Source: Carya illinoinensis
Taxonomy: Eukaryota; Streptophyta; Magnoliopsida; Fagales; Juglandaceae
Assembly: GCF_018687715.1 (NCBI RefSeq)
Contig: NC_056766.1
Location: 28,362,433-28,426,432, forward strand
DNA length: 64,000 nt
Direction: 5' to 3'
In this document: piece after piece, positions 49,465 through 60,274 of the stretch
Numbering within the stretch: the first letter of the stretch is position 1
How the letters are laid out: each line of letters opens with the position of its first letter
The notes under the pieces: generated by a model
Seen by the model: the letters and a program-made list of their open reading frames with translations, nothing else
Database searches by the model: none
Told to the model about the DNA's origin: nothing
Translations under genes and position numbers: made by a program

Positions 49465-50960
49465 TTGCCCACATGCTTAGTGGGATTAAGACCCTTGCTG
49501 TTGCCATGGCCTGTGCAAATGAAGATGACATATAAAGAACACACAACATTTGCTCTGAATCATCTTCAACTATATACCCCAGATCCAAATTGGTAAACTT
49601 ACACAAATATTATGCACGACACAACATCCAATGATAATATATCACTGCCTTGTTAGCTTGTACCCATTCATGTACTACAATATCTTAAACTGTTTCTTTA
49701 AAACACCGAATGTCCGCTCAATAACATTTCATATGAAAGAATGCCAATAATTGAAATAGTTTTAACATCCTTGGAATGAACAATTGTCATGACATTCAGA
49801 CCTGTAATATCGCACCATCGGATACGGCAACATAAATCTCCTAATACTTGGAAAGGTAGAATCTATTAAGTAATATCCACTTGAAAATATAAACATTCCA
49901 TTAATAATGTTTTCTTCAAAAATTACACAATACCGCTTGTCCATAAATTAATTAATATAAAATACATACCCTCAAGAGGCCATGAAAATTGGATGTCTAT
50001 ATAACTCAACGCTTTCATAAATACTCAAGCGTCGTAGACATTACCCTCCCATCCAGAGTATACAAGCATAAACATCATATTAAAATCACATGTTGCAATG
50101 ACATTGTGGCTAACTCGATCATGCCGAGTTATATACATGTTAGTTACCTGCGCGGGCATCACTGCATCAATAAAAGTCCTATCGATTGAACTATAACATT
50201 TTTGTCAGCATGTCCCCTAATTTTGAGTTATGTATGTATAGTAAATAGGACCAAGCACATTGCAATTGTGTCAACCACAATTGTATTTTTCTTATGGAAG
50301 AGGAAGAATTTGTTATCTTGAACCATGGATAATGTCGTGGATTGCCAAGAATATAAAGCGCCACCACATTATCTTATGTTGGTGCTATCACTTCAGAAGC
50401 AAGGTGACATAGTGCCTTTATCACTTTGTACACATGGCGATTAACTATTTAAGTTGAATGTTGAAACCAGTCAGCTATGATTCGTTGGGCTGAGCCATTG
50501 TCGACTGTGTATGCAAACATTGCAATGGCTTCCTTCACAGAAACCTCCCTTATCGATTCGAGAATGGTATCCACATGTAACGTATTGCATAATGCTTGGA
50601 ATACATATACTTCCATCTGAAACATGTTTAGACAATTTTTCAGGTGTCTATTGAGAATTGCACTGATACAATCTTGTCCGCGTATCCAGATATTATGCTA
50701 GAGAATTCACTCCACTACTAGCCCAACAAATTCTTGTTTTGTGGCGGCCATAAGTAGTGCTATGTTATTAAATTGGATGGGATCATTTCTCTACCACTCT
50801 TGCTATTCCTCCCACGTTGGATAGTGGTAGCTACCAGATCCTCCCTTGTTGGTATTGTTTGCCTCTACTTAGGGATTATCACCTGACACGTTGTTTGGAT
50901 CCATGTGATACTCATTATTTGACCCACTTCCTTCATTCATTCTATGGTTTCAAAACCAAT
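49465..50960 (-). pseudogene. PIF/Harbinger transposase (DDE_4/HARBI1-like) relic
   Basis: In minus-strand order: EVYVFQALCNTLHVDTILES near 50600, EAIAMFAY with QRIIADWFQHST near 50480, the catalytic stretch IDRTFIDAVMPAQ near 50170, then HDRVSHNVIATCDFNMMF and GWEGNVYDA near 50050. YYLIDSTFPSIRRFMLPY follows near 49860 and VIERTFGVLKKQF near 49720. These are the DDE_4 landmarks in the right order. Several in-frame stops and frameshifts make it inactive. Nuclear family members cut and paste the element with the Myb-like partner. Confidence 0.88.
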
Positions 50961-51184
50961 TAGCCCAAGTACATCTAACCATTTGCATACAGTTCAAAAA
51001 GTGTGAATTCCTATGTTATTAATAATGAATATTAGAAAAAGTTTATCAATTATGTCCCATATAATTTATCTAAAAAATCCATTTGATACTAATATTATGA
51101 GTTAAAAGAGACAGTAATCAAATTATGCAAATACTTCTTCGAATTGTTCATAGCACAGATAATAAAACATTAGCAAGCTATGCT

Positions 51185-53018
51185 TCTTTTTTTATCTTTT
51201 TTTTCTTTTCTTTTTTTTTTTTTAATCACCAAAGAAACATAGTTTTATTCATCAAAAGCATCAATTACATTAAAGCATCATGCCTAATGACTTGAGAAAC
51301 AAACTTAGGAAAAGAATGTCACCAAATCACAAGATCATCTATATGCCATGAATGTCTAGTCAAACAATGAGCCACAACATTGGCCATCCGACCCCTATGC
51401 TTAATAGAAACTTTAGGAAACCTTTGTAATAGCCTCCTAATCTCAAAGGCCAAATTCTCCCATATAGACATAGATTCCTGATCTGTAGTAAGTCCTTGAA
51501 CCACCAAAAGGGAATCTAGTTCCACCTCGAGCTCAGCAATTCCCAAAGGCAAGCAAATTTGCAGGCCTCTTAACACAGCCAAAAATTCAATCTCCATCGG
51601 ATCTGTTACTTCATGTTCTGGTTTACTTGCTGTGAAGATCACCTGACCACCTTCATCTCTTAGAATCATTCCTACCCCCGAGCTGCACTGGTCCTGAAAG
51701 ATAGCACCATCAATGTTAAGTTTCAAGGCCCCTGCCTGTGGAGGAGTCCAATTTCACACAGGCTTTAATCTCTTTCTCTGCTATGCTATGGCTGATTTCT
51801 GTTCTTGTTGAAATGAAAAAGCATGATCCATAACTTGCTAAGGAGACAATCTTTGCTGCTCAAAAAGTAGTTTATTCCTTCTGTGCCATAACCCCCATGT
51901 GCATAGAGCCATTTGTTCCATCTCCCTTATCTTATTCCTTAATGCCAGCTGAAGCATAATCTGGACAAAATCTAATAAGCTTGAAACATTCTGCAGGAAA
52001 CTTAGCTAATCCAACAATGCATCCTTAAAGGTCACACAATTAAGCAAAACATGATTTGTATCTTCTTCTTCCTGTCTGCACCATGGACACATAGCATCTG
52101 TCACCACCTTTTTAAATAGCAAATTCTTCAAAGAAGGTAAACCCTCTTTACACACCCTCCATACAAATATTTTCACTCCAGTAGGAATCTGCATTTTCCA
52201 TATTTTCTTCCACATTGTTGTTTGGTCTTCTCGAAATGATACCTCACCTTCTTGATTACTTGCAGCAGCATTCAGGAACAGTCTATAGCACTCCTGACAC
52301 TAAACTGACCACTCTTCTCATGTTCCCATACCAACTCATCAGGCCTACTAATAGAGGTTAACACCAAATGCAACACTTCTTCAGCTTCCCTTAGAGGTAA
52401 ACATCTTCTAACCTTTTCCACATCCCAACTTCTAGTTCTGTCATCAATTAACTCAGAAACTTTCCAATTTAATTGGGATTGGGTAATGGAATCCGAGACT
52501 GACACCAGTTTATGGTTTGGTAACCAAAAGTCAGACCATATATTAATGGCCTTACCATCTCCAACCCTCCACTTACAACCTTTCAGAAGATAATGCTTAG
52601 CTTCCCATATACCCCTCCACACAAAAGAAGGGTTTACTCCTAGCTTGGCCTTTTTGAAACTTGTTGAATGAAAGTATCTAGCTTTATATAATTGATGTAA
52701 CAGCAGACTCTCTTCTTTAAGTATACGCCAACTCTGCTTTGCAAGAAGGGCCAAATTAAAGGTCCTTAAATCCTTAAAACTCATCCCTCCATGCAACTTA
52801 GACTTACACATCTTCCTCCAACTAACCTAGCTGATTCTATTTTCCTCTTTTCTTTGCCCCCACCAAAATCTAGCTATCAATCCTTTCAACTTAGAACACA
52901 AAGAGGCAGGCAATTTAAAGCATCATGGTGTAAGTTGGAATTGAGAGGGCTACTGCCTTTATGAGTACCTCTTTACCCCCTTGAGATAACAGTTTTTCCT
53001 TCCACCCTTGTAACCAAA
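51185..53018 (-). mobile_element. 5'-truncated LINE with perfect 13-bp target duplication
   Basis: AGCAAGCTATGCT flanks it at 51172-51184 and 53019-53031. The minus strand ends in a poly-A tail (T-rich at 51185-51225 on the plus strand). Coding pieces are the RT thumb region (GGKEVLIKA near 52960, KLHGGMSFKDLRTFNLALLA near 52770), the zf-RVT at 52006-52215 (CPWCRQEEEDTNHVLLNC) and an RNase H domain at 51319-51726. It belongs to a different LINE lineage from copies 1 and 2, which lack RNase H. Confidence 0.93.
51319..51726 (-). pseudogene. LINE RNase H domain (RVT_3 type)
   Basis: An open frame reading LNIDGAIFQDQCSSGVGMIL (first catalytic Asp), AVLRGLQICLPLGI (Glu is shifted to EIEFLAVLRG), VELDSLLVVQGL and a late HRGRMANVVAHCLTRH. 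These are the RNase H D-E-D-H landmarks of plant LINE ORF2 C-termini. The last catalytic D of the usual NxxAD is replaced by NVVAH. It is part of the LINE at 51185-53018, not a host gene. Confidence 0.82.
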
Positions 53019-53639
53019 AGCAAGCTATGCTAATCATATATGGTACACACCATTATTAACATAAGTAGAAGATATCACATCCATTTATATAGTTTTCCTG
53101 ATGCATGTTTCAATTCTTAAGAAGTAGTTATCTCATTCAACCATGAGCATATGATACTAACAAAAGCTCTTCCCATTTTCCCAAGGTAGGTATGGAAGAA
53201 ATATAACAATAATGAACAATGAGTGTAAGAGAGAATATGTAGATAAAAGTACCTATGTTGGATCTTTTTTTCTAAAATTCAACATGAACCAAAGTTTTGG
53301 CTCTCTCTCTCTATTAGACATTGAATAATTGAGTGTAAAGTGGCTCCATAAATGAGAAGAACACTAGCATAACAACCAAAATTTTCAACAACAATTTCAA
53401 AATATCACTACACACCTAAAATTCTCTCACAATCGAAGACTATTTCTTCTCAACATAGAATCCCCAAATATTAAACAACTGTCTCAAATTTAATTGTCTA
53501 AAATAAAACTCAACGACAAATAAACAACAGTCCTAGCAACAACTAAACACAACAACTCAACAACAAGCAAATAACAATAATGTTAAAACAATCGAACACA
53601 GTAAAATAAAAAGAAAAATTGAAAGCCAATTCTCAAACG

Positions 53640-54660
53640 CATGTCATGGCAACCCTCTAGATCCAATCCAATCTGCTATCCGTGGCTATGCATAAGAACA
53701 TGTCTTGCATATTTTTGTGAAGAAAATGCATTGATGCCTTGTCATACATTGCGCCATCTTGCTAAATAACGCATCCGATCCACTTGAGCCTTCACCTTTG
53801 CTACGCTTTCTACTAGATTTGCCAAACATCCTCTCCTCCAACTCAGTCCCAATGGCGGCGCTGGCGGCCATCACTTCAAGAGCTCTACTAAATTCTGGGG
53901 AAATGCTACTTCGAACAGGCTCCCTTACTCTACGACGTGTGACCCCCGAAGAATTCCTCTAACTCACACCTGGTGTACTCATGTCTGGGCCATCTATATC
54001 CTATGTGAATCCATAGCAATTCCCAGTACAGGACCCCGTGCCCTTGCCTTCTTCTCAAGGCTGTCCTCCTCATCCGACGTGGATGCATAATGGAGGATCC
54101 CTGTGGCAATAGACTATCTTAAAATGGTGCATAGGAGATCGTAGTCTAGATAGCCATGAGTCTTGAATTTCCTCCACTACCCATGCACCTAACCATAGGA
54201 CACGGTTATGTAGTATAGTATACATGCACAACATTACAGAAATCAAAGAAATGTACTGTGTAATAAATGATGTCGAGTAAGTTAAGTTCAGTTAATTGTT
54301 TATAGATATTGCCCTAGCTTATTGTTCCTCCGTGGCAACTACAGTCTTCGTCTGTTGATTCCAACCCATTCCAGTCTGGCTCAGAAAACAATGAACACTC
54401 ATAACCTCTGCCTCAGTCGTTTGATTTTTCCCTGAATTTGGTTAGGATCAACCGTCTTCCTCTCAGCTTGAGTCACCTTTTTTGCAAGTTTAACGTGGTC
54501 TCGGTTGGTGATTTTCAACCCAACAAATTTCCCCTCAATGGTCTCTTGGTGGAGAATCTCTACCAACGTCTCCTCCATATCAGCAGTCCGTAGTTCACTG
54601 GGGTTCCTCCCCTTAGGATCCTCCATCAAGTGTTGCTCAATGCACAAATAAGAATCCAAA
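53640..54660 (-). pseudogene. Harbinger Myb/SANT-like partner protein relic
   Basis: The frame at 54399-54659 has METLVEIL-type wording (MEETLVEILHQETIEGKFVG) and VDPNQIQGKIKRLRQRL, typical of the Myb/SANT trihelix (Myb_DNA-bind_3) encoded by PIF/Harbinger elements. The frame at 53686-53874 has a Lys/Ser-rich segment (FGKSSRKRSKGEGSSGSDAL) like the C-terminal part of such proteins. Between them the frame is broken. In active elements this protein carries the transposase to the nucleus and to the ends. Confidence 0.6.
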
Positions 54661-56070
54661 ATCCAATCCCCCTTTACTACTATTGGTTAGCAGTTTAATA
54701 CTTCTAAAGTGTCTCGGTTAGATACTCCTTGTGTAATAAAAAGTCTCCTATTAACGCAAATTAGGATATCAGGAACATGATAAAACATACAGAAATTTCC
54801 AATCCATATGAAATTATGACAATGTAATGAATGTGGCCAAATGAACATTGAAAATTGTCCGTACGAAAAGAAATAATAGCTTCCATAATGCACGAGTGGA
54901 ATATATGAGGTTGTATGGCTGTAATATAGATAAAAGACAAAACATATCAGCAAGCCAAAACACATCAGACGCAAAAACTCTCATATGAAAAACATATAAA
55001 ATCTAAAGATATCATGTTCTTCAGAAATCATACAAGGCAATTTTCTTAAGGCTCCGAGTTTGAATAGGAAACCCCAAAAACTGGAAGAATTGTGAAAAGT
55101 ACTAATTCACGATGCAAAAATACTACAGAATAGCAATTATAGTCGGTTAGCCATTTTAGTAGTCCTTACACACACACACACACACATATATATAGCGAGC
55201 TTGGTGATCGGTTAATTTCTAGTTTAATTGATAGGTCCTCTTTTACAGTAACAAAAAAGAGGGTGACTGCTCAACTTATTGAACTGACATTAGCATTCAA
55301 TTGTAGTTTAATTGGAAGCCACCATTAATCATATCAAGAAAACCATATCCTATCCGCCGCAAATCAGTATTTGAATGCACTCATCGTCATAATTAATAAA
55401 GACTAGTACTAGTACTACATCTAAAACTTCCTCAGCATTACAAAATTGTTTATTGCCTTCCATGACAACTGTTTTATTGAACATTCAAGCCTTGATGAGC
55501 ACGAACAAAGCCCCAAGTATTGTGACTTTTAATCCTTTGTTGCAACAAGCACTAAAAATACTCACAAATAGTTGGGAGCTTATCAATAGATGAGAGGGTT
55601 TTTATAAAATGAAGTCATTTCTTTTGGGTATAATAAGAACGCAACTGATCTAGTTTTGTAGCATTCTATAGGGCCATCTAGTTTTGGGTATAAAAAAATA
55701 GAAATAACAATTGTCTATATATAGTCTGTAAATATAGCACAGTAGAATGAAAATATATTCTTTCTCCTAGGTATTGTGTCGAATACTTGATATGCATCTC
55801 CCTTTGGTTTGTTTTTTTTTTTTTTAGGAGAGAGGATGACATTTGGACCCAAGGATGACATAGAATAACTTGGAGTTACATTGCAAAGACTATTGATATG
55901 TGTTTTGTCCTTCTCCAATGCTTTGCAAATCTCCACATTTAGATAAAATGGTCGGTAGAGCTTATAATTTGAACTAAAAATGGAGTGTCTCCAATCTTTC
56001 TATCTTTCTTTTTTGGGATTTCAAGTATTTGAAGGATAAATTTGTTGGCTCCATTTTTTTTTTTATAAAT

Positions 56071-56120
<50 letters not shown>

Positions 56121-58031
56121 TCAAGCACACATACGGTAAAATACACAAACATGAATGGAGTAGGAAGAGCACAAGAAGTCAATCAATGCTCTAGTCAATT
56201 CCCTAAGAGAGCTATTTATGTATATATATTTTAAAGAACTTAGGAAGTAAGGCACTAGTACAAAAGCCAAAAGGCCATGTGGTGTATAGGATCTATTTGA
56301 TATTATTATTTAGGTTTAGAAGAAAATCATGGCTAAAAAGTACCTAAAACTAAAAGGGTTTTTATTATTATTGATGAATTTTCTATTGTGACTTTAGAGT
56401 TTCATGTGGACACAAGAAATGACTCCGTAAAAACAAAGCATGCTTCTTTGAAATATTTACTGACTATACATCCAAGTAGATTTCTTGTGCTTACCATCCT
56501 TCATAAACATGGAAGATTTGTCTTGCATCTTTTTGGTTGATTTCCTAAAAACATGTTACTCATACTCTTGAGCCGTATATATCCATCCATTCTAAGGAAC
56601 TTACGATGTTTGTTATCTGTTTAGAGTTTATTTACTATGTTTTTACAAAGGACATAAGGCTATAAGGTAGGAACATCCACTCAAGACAATGACAAGAAAT
56701 TATTTTTGTTGGGTGCCCATAATTCATTCTTTTTTAATAAGAATAGCCAGATGTTGAAGGATTTGAACACTAAAGACTTTGCCAGATTCAGAATATTGAT
56801 TTTGATATTTTTAATTACACTTTACAAATAATAGCTTTATTTTTATTAGGTGTGTGCATTTTTTCTCTAATATAAAATCTGAACATGCATATACTTTTGT
56901 AAGAGTAGGATGCTAACTTCCAAGTTATAACTCCAAACAAATGAATACCAAGTAATGCATAGTTCTCTTGAAAATTGCATGCTAACTAATTAACTTTTTT
57001 ATAGGATACATTCCCGAAATGAATACTTCTTAGGAACTATTCTCAACTACCAAATAATTTTGATCTCATGCGAATCAATCCATTTGAAAGATACAATTTA
57101 GCACAACTCAGAGAATAATAAATAAATTACAACAAGGAGTGGGGAGTTTATTTTTGCATACCCTAAATGAGCATGTTCTCAGGGCCGTGATGATGAATCT
57201 AGTCATTGCACCTTTTGGGTGTTGTTGCAATCAAAGTCGAGCCTCAGAGGTGCGTATTGTGTCTTTCAGCATGCTTGCATCCTTAAATATATGGGAAATC
57301 TGGGGCACGAGTTCACAAAACCTTATGTATCTCGCTAATGGTAAATCAATCCAAAAAAGCTGACAACAGGTTCGAAATGGATTAGGCTGGCCTAAGGAGC
57401 TGATGGGAACATAGTGGCTCGGATTCGCCTCGATGGGAGAAGGGCTAGAGAGGAGAAAGAGTTGCATATAGAGAGAGATAGGGAGCAAGTATGGTGATAA
57501 TGTTGCAGAGAGATAGAGAGAGGGAAAGCAAAGTTAGGGTACGAACTTTGGCATTCTTTAGTTTTCACTGTGGGGGGATTCTTTCAGGGAAGCCATGGCT
57601 TGGACTGTGATGGGAGAGAAGTGATTTGGAGAAGAAGGGAAAGCTTGCTACCGACACAAAGAAAGAGAGAGGAAAATGGTGTGGGAAAAAATATGTTATG
57701 GGGGAGAGGTACTGCTCAGTCAGCTTTCATTGAAGTGGGATTCCTGTTGAGTGCACCATGCATGGAGACTGATTGGACTATGATGGGAGAAAACTCTTTG
57801 GGAAAGAAAGAGAAGAGGAAAGAAGGAAATGGTAGGAAATGGTTAGACAAAGGGAGAGAGGTAGGTGTTGTGAGTAATTTCATCAGTCTTTTCACTTCAA
57901 CAATTTCAAGTACATATGCTTCGAACGGAAGTGTCTACATCTATTTCAAACATGTTTGAATGTTCAAGTATTCTCACTCATACGAAGATGCTCGAAAATA
58001 TCTGATAAGTCTTTGGTATCCAAACGCAGGC
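54661..58031. other. Non-coding right part of the Harbinger region; microsatellites
   Basis: (CA)n at about 55171-55186, (TC)n at about 56071-56101 followed by (AC)n to about 56120. A purine-rich GAGAGA stretch occupies about 57440-57860. I recognise no gene. A 129-codon frame at 57570-57959 on the plus strand is low complexity and resembles nothing I know. Confidence 0.45.
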
Positions 58032-58034
58032 TTA

Positions 58035-58250
58035 ATGAAAAGGCAATGTAAGCCTATTTTACTTTTACAAAATTTTTTATTTCATCTCATTTAATTATTA
58101 CAATTTTTAAAATTTTTATATAAAATAAAATAAATAATTCAAACTTTTCAAATCTAAAAATAATAATAATAATAGATATATTCTAACAATATTTTATTCA
58201 ACTTTTAATTTTTATCTCATTTAATCTCATCTACAAAATCAAACGAGACT
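58035..58250 (-). mobile_element. Tourist-like MITE fragment D
   Basis: It contains TTTCATCTCATTTAATTATT, ACAATTTTTAAAATTTT, TATTCTAACAATATTTTATT, CAACTTTTAATTTTTATCTC and ATCTCATC..CAAACGAGAC, the family core in reverse orientation. It directly abuts the proposed Harbinger right end. Confidence 0.55.
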
Positions 58251-58389
58251 GTAATACCTAAAATCATAAGACTTTATTAAAAACACATAGATAAATAGAA
58301 TCATAACATAGGTCATAATTTAACACGATAAAGAATTTTGTGTAAGAAAATAAAAATAAGTTAAGATAAAAGATCCCATAAACAAACAT

Positions 58390-59418
58390 TAAAGGGATAT
58401 TTGGATAATGAGATGAAATAAAAAATCTATTAATAGTCGTCAAATGGTTTGTGAATAGTAAAAAAATGATTTAAATTAAAATCTTTAATTGGATTTTGAA
58501 AAATGAGAGAGAAAAATTTGAATAAAAATACTAAAATATTAAAATATTGTTAGAATATAATTTTTTAATATAATTTTTTATTTTGAAACTTGAAATAAAT
58601 TACTTAGTTTTTGTGTTTTATTTAGAAGTTTAAAAAAGTTGTAATAATTAGATAATTATTAGATGTGTTAACGTTATGTTTTGAATGCCCTTGGGCTGGG
58701 TCGCTCAGCCGGTCCAGGTCTTTACTCTAGTCGGATCCTGAGGTGAGAGACGGGTGGCCCGAGGAACTTTCGATGCCAAATTTAGTATAGAAATGGAGAT
58801 CAAAGTACTTTTAAAAAGAAGACAACAGTAGGATATAATTCACAACTGACTTGAATTCGTCCCCTTTACCTTGCAGTTTTGGGCAACCTTTATACTTGGT
58901 CTTTTAGGTCAGGTGGGCCATGCTCTGTGTTCTGGGGTAGAGGGATGCCTCTCCCTTGAGTCTCCTCCACCATGCTACATTTAATGCGGTGTAGGTTTCT
59001 TGGTGTCAATCATTTAATGTGGCGTGTGTCTCTAGCAGAGTTGTCTGGTATCCTCTCTTCCCATTTTCCTTGGTTATGGTTTCCCGCGTCTCTCTACAAC
59101 ATCCCATCTCAATGTTGATGATTACCTCTAACTCGCATGGGTCTGGAGCCTGCTCAACTCGCATGGATCTGGGACTTGCCCCGGGCTACTCGAGGAGAGG
59201 AACCTTTCCAAGCTAGGGTTGGCATTCCCACGGCTCATGAGACCTGACAAAGTAATGGACCTAGAGCGACATTATGGGATTTAGGCCATGACAAAAATAC
59301 CCCATAATAAGATAAAAATTTGAAATTGAAAAATATTTGTATTTAAATGATGTTTGGAAAAGAAATGAGATGAAAAATTTTGAGATGAGATAAAACTATC
59401 TCTATTTCCAAATAAACC
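58390..59418 (+). mobile_element. Tourist-like MITE copy E, split by an insertion
   Basis: The left half (about 58390-58665) starts GGGATATTTGGATAATGAGA and runs through AAATATTGTTAGAATATAAT to GTTGTAATAATTAGATAATT. The right half (about 59310-59418) resumes with AAAAATTTGAAATTGAAAAA, ATGATGTTTGG and AGATGAGATAAAAC, ending TATTTCCAAATAAACCC. Joined, the two match the order of the copy at 63351. Confidence 0.7.
58666..59309. mobile_element. ~640-bp insertion inside MITE E, possibly a solo LTR
   Basis: It is richer in G+C than its host and has no coding frame. AGAT lies at 58661-58664 and at 59310-59313, so a 4-5 bp duplication is possible. It starts TGTTAACGTTATG but does not end in a clear CA. 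A solo LTR is the best guess. Confidence 0.45.
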
Positions 59419-59643
59419 CTTTGATCTCCAAGTGTATAACCACTACTTGCTGCTAGATTTTGTGAAGCATAATTATGCACTCCACATGACTTATGGATGT
59501 TACAAAGCATATTATCCACCCTATATATATGACCATTAAGTGTTGCTAAGCGTATTCTTCGCCCTACCAATTTTGCTTGGCTCGAGGTGTACATCTTATA
59601 CAGTATGAGATTTCTTAATTAACATCTTGTTTATAATGCATGA

Positions 59644-60274
59644 TGTTAATGTCAAAAATCACACAATAAGCCGGAAAGGGAGAAAGAGTCATTCACAGCC
59701 CACTGCGACGATTCGGGCGTAGATTGATTTAGTTTGGAGCCTTCAGCGGTAGTCCAATGTGTCTGTACAATAGTCCCAGCCTCGATCCATGGTGGTGAAT
59801 AGGAGATAAATTAGGAAAAACAAAAGATACGTAGACACAGATTTATATGATTCGACATAATGCCTATGTCCATTGGTCGTTTTGAGGGTAAATCTACTAT
59901 AATATGATTGTTTGATAGTCTCTCATGATTTCTCATCCTCGTTGTATAATAGAAGTCTGGGATCTATTTTCTCGAGGAGGTCTCCTCTTTGAACCTCTCG
60001 TTGCAAGGTTGAAGATGATAAAGAAGTAGTCAAAATCTGGAAGTCCTATTTTTCATTCAGTCTTATCCCCCTTTATACCCTACCCCTCATTCTTCCTTTA
60101 CGTCACCTCTATCCTCCTTTTATGTCACATATCCTCTTTTTCCTCCTGACACACTATCTTTCTTCAGCCTTTCGTCCTTCCTCTCCCTCTCTTTTTCTTC
60201 CCTCTTGATGAGACTTCTACCCTTGGGCTAGGCTAGGAGGGCAATTTTGGGCGCGAGATATTTTATCTCCTTCA
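59644..60274 (-). repeat. LTR (3' LTR if the element is minus strand)
   Basis: It begins TGTTAATGTCAAAAATC on the plus strand and ends ATCTCCTTCA, with TG/CA termini. It is a direct repeat of 62639-63241. A TATAAAG box lies on the minus strand at 60071-60077, supporting minus orientation. CATGA precedes it at 59639-59643. Confidence 0.88.

Larger units (their letters stand above)
48646..58031 (-). mobile_element. Decayed PIF/Harbinger DNA transposon
   Basis: It contains a Harbinger-type transposase relic and a Myb/SANT-protein relic, both minus strand. Proposed ends are GGGCACGTTTGGAT at 48646 and, inverted, GCCTGCGTTTGGAT at 58031, sharing CGTTTGGAT. TTA lies directly outside each end (48643-48645 and 58032-58034), the target duplication of this superfamily. 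Minus the nested LINE it would be about 7.5 kb. The presence of the element is well supported. The exact ends are plausible but rest on short matches. Confidence 0.6.

Noticed and set aside
57570..57959. A 129-codon plus-strand frame in the upstream region
   Set aside because: Low-complexity Gly/Glu/Lys-rich sequence from a purine-rich stretch; no homologous family recalled.
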